From Planctomycetota bacterium (lineage in GTDB: Bacteria > Planctomycetota > UBA8108), in assembly GCA_002695115.1 (NCBI GenBank), contig NZOA01000012.1, forward strand, positions 8,451 to 13,857: 5,407 nt of DNA. Reading direction: 5' to 3'. Under the pieces are notes generated by a model. The model searched no databases. It was not told the origin of the DNA and saw only the letters and a list, made by a program, of their open reading frames with translations. Each line of letters opens with the position of its first letter. The first letter of the stretch is position 1. This document shows, piece by piece, positions 4,079-5,407 of the stretch. A program made the translations under genes and the position numbers.

Positions 4079-5407
4079 TCAGACAGCCCCCTCCTCTTTC
4101 CTGGCTTCCTCCTTGGCCCGCCTCGAAACGCTCTTCAGCTGGGCCTTGACCAGGTGCTTGACGAGAAGATGATTGCCGGGGTGTTCCCTCAGCATATCCC
4201 AGCGGAACTTCCAATCTCTCTCCGATTGGGAGCCAGCGCCAAGACTGGAAATGGCCGTGTTCGGCCACTTATCCTTCAGCTCCATGCGAAGACGCCAGGC
4301 GTCACCCGAATCAAGTCCACTGAGGGAATCCAGGACCTCCTTGGCATAGGGCTTGGAATCGTTGCGAATTTCCCAGGCTCTCGGATCGTTGCTCGAGCCG
4401 ATCGTCTTGATGATGATCTTGGGCGCCCGGCAAACATGCTCCTGGCGCAAATCCCAGGAACGATCGGACCTCAACCCGCGCAGGCTGATGAGCACCCAGG
4501 GAAGGTATTCGTTAGAAAACCGATCCCGCAACTCCCAGGCCTCGTCGCTGTCGATCCCGCCGAGGCTCTGCAATAGCGCCCGGGCGTACTTGTCCTTGGT
4601 CCGTTTCTTCCTCAACTCCCAGGCCCGCTCGGTCTCCAGCCCCCGCAAGCTCATCAGCACCTCATCCGGGACCTTCTTGCCTATCTTGTCACGAATCTCC
4701 CAGGCGTGCTCGGAGTCGCTGCCGCGAACCGCCAGCGCGATCTGCTCCGGAGCCACATCTGCAAGCTCCAATCGCAATTGACAGGCGCGAGGATTCTTAC
4801 CCATCCCCGAGAGACTGCCGGCGACGTAAACAGGAGCCGTGTCCTTGAGCTCTTCTCGAAGATCCATCGCCTCCTCGGATCGCAAACCGCCAAGACCCTT
4901 GGCCACCATACCCGGTTCCCGCTCCTTGACCTTCGCACGCAGCGCGTGCGACTCGGGCGTGTCGAGACCGGCGGTAAAGAGCGCGGTAAATCCCGGCGCG
5001 CCATCGCAGAGCCTGTCGAGCTCCGAATAGAAATGCTCGGTCAGGGCGATCCGTCGCTCCTCCTCGCCCTCGCCCTCACAGATTTCCAGGGTAGCTTCCG
5101 CGAACTCGCCCAGGGGTTTCTCCTCTGAGCTGAGCTCAGCCCAGCACGGATCAGGTATCTCGGGATAACCCTTCTGGATAAGAACCTGCCTGATGCGGTT
5201 CAAGATACGCTGCAGCGATTCCTCGATGGTGGAGTTCGCGTTGTCGATAACCAGCCAATGCTCCGGATCCTCTTCAGCCAATTCGAGGAAGCCCTTGCGC
5301 ATCTCTTCGCGAAAACCGATTCCCATGAGCCCCTTGCGACCGAAATCGCCGGCCTTCTTATTGTCCCGCACTTTCTGGATTTTTTTGCGCAGGCGGGAGG
5401 TGAGCGG
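4079..5407 (-). CDS. Thymidylate-kinase-like C-terminal region fused to a ten-copy 27-residue helical repeat (5' end outside window)
   Basis: The frame is open to the right edge, giving at least 442 residues. Numbering here starts from the first internal start-like codon, a GTG at 5369-5371, which is not taken as the true start. Residues up to about 68 resemble the end of dTMP kinases: an Arg/Lys-rich lid-like stretch, then GIGFREEMRKGFLELAEEDP, then HWLVIDNANSTIEESLQRI, matching the family pattern of an fxExVRxGYLELA helix followed by a VIDA strand and the last helix. The P-loop, DR motif and nucleoside pocket would lie outside. A standard dTMP kinase ends about there, but this protein continues for some 360 residues: a linker (69-105), a possible cap (106-135), ten tandem repeats (136-407) and a charged tail. 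The gene converges on the HEAT-like gene. It may be a genuine dTMP kinase with an added interaction domain, or a P-loop kinase relative recruited to another role. The coding call is firm; the kinase assignment rests on a partial domain. Confidence 0.8.
   Translation of the reverse strand, partial: PLTSRLRKKIQKVRDNKKAGDFGRKGLMGIGFREEMRKGFLELAEEDPEHWLVIDNANSTIEESLQRILNRIRQVLIQKGYPEIPDPCWAELSSEEKPLGEFAEATLEICEGEGEEERRIALTEHFYSELDRLCDGAPGFTALFTAGLDTPESHALRAKVKEREPGMVAKGLGGLRSEEAMDLREELKDTAPVYVAGSLSGMGKNPRACQLRLELADVAPEQIALAVRGSDSEHAWEIRDKIGKKVPDEVLMSLRGLETERAWELRKKRTKDKYARALLQSLGGIDSDEAWELRDRFSNEYLPWVLISLRGLRSDRSWDLRQEHVCRAPKIIIKTIGSSNDPRAWEIRNDSKPYAKEVLDSLSGLDSGDAWRLRMELKDKWPNTAISSLGAGSQSERDWKFRWDMLREHPGNHLLVKHLVKAQLKSVSRRAKEEARKEEGAV
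4151..4966 (-). repeat. Ten tandem 27-residue (about 81-base) coding repeats
   Basis: Ten units of 26-28 residues follow one another without gaps. The working consensus is x-D-S-[DE]-x-A-W-E-[LI]-R, about eight variable residues often including P, then [VI]-L-x-S-L-x-G. The Arg after the [LIF] position is present in all ten units, and Trp in the seven C-terminal ones. The pattern is also visible in DNA: TCCCAGG on the + strand starts at 4371, 4452, 4533, 4617 and 4698, spacings of 81, 81, 84 and 81 bases, all multiples of three. Each unit looks like two short helices, so the array should form an alpha solenoid. It is shorter than HEAT (37-47) or TPR (34) units, and I do not recognise the family. 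Confidence 0.85.
5168..5407 (-). other. dTMP-kinase-like domain segment
   Basis: This segment encodes the lid-to-C-terminus part of a thymidylate-kinase-like fold. It shows the basic lid region, the FREEMRKGFLELA helix, the WLVIDNA strand and the closing IEESLQRILNRI helix. The usual DR-x-E of the lid is not clearly kept (the stretch reads GDFGRKG), so activity cannot be presumed from what is visible. Confidence 0.6.

Noticed and set aside
4154..4576. Plus-strand open frames at 4154-4576 and 4706-5128 opposite the kinase-repeat gene
   Set aside because: They are shadows of the minus-strand repeat array, which shows exact 81-base periodicity in the other frame.

Overview
The window comes from a GC-rich bacterial chromosome, probably an uncultivated or poorly sampled Gram-negative-type lineage. 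The clues are a UbiX/UbiA quinone pair of the kind found in organisms that use the futalosine menaquinone route, and a large membrane-anchored relative of eukaryotic-type Ser/Thr kinases, a family expanded in Planctomycetota, Myxococcota and several candidate phyla. The sequence alone does not settle the phylum. No phage, insertion sequence, tRNA, rRNA or CRISPR array was seen. Coding density is high, and the longest gap between genes is 142 bases.

Layout. Bases 1-1183 (+) hold the 3' end of a flavin prenyltransferase gene (ubiX) and, six bases later, a complete UbiA-family polyprenyltransferase gene. Bases 1184-1325 form a gap with a long imperfect inverted repeat, a possible sigma70-type promoter and a small hairpin at the next start codon. 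Bases 1326-3173 (+) encode a 615-residue protein: a kinase-like C-lobe with no N-lobe and no recognisable catalytic motifs, a long basic Ser/Lys linker, one membrane segment and a helical C-terminal half. Bases 3200-4042 (+) encode a 280-residue HEAT-like helical-repeat protein ending in six histidines and a Cys/Asp/Glu tail. Bases 4079-5407 (-), convergent with the rest, encode the C-terminal part of a thymidylate-kinase-like domain followed by about ten tandem 27-residue repeats. This gene runs off the right edge.

How the genes fit together. UbiX and UbiA form a quinone-biosynthesis unit: UbiX makes the prenylated flavin used by UbiD-type decarboxylases, and UbiA attaches the isoprenoid tail. 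The pseudokinase-like and HEAT-like genes are 26 bases apart on the same strand and probably co-transcribed. They look like a non-catalytic membrane scaffold plus a soluble partner, but no function can be assigned. The rightmost gene is unusual because it joins a nucleotide-kinase domain to a long solenoid with an arginine at the same place in every repeat.

The most interesting items are the kinase-repeat fusion, the N-lobe-less pseudokinase with two in-frame A-AAA-AAA slippery heptamers, the natural His6-Cys tail, and the inverted repeat downstream of ubiA.
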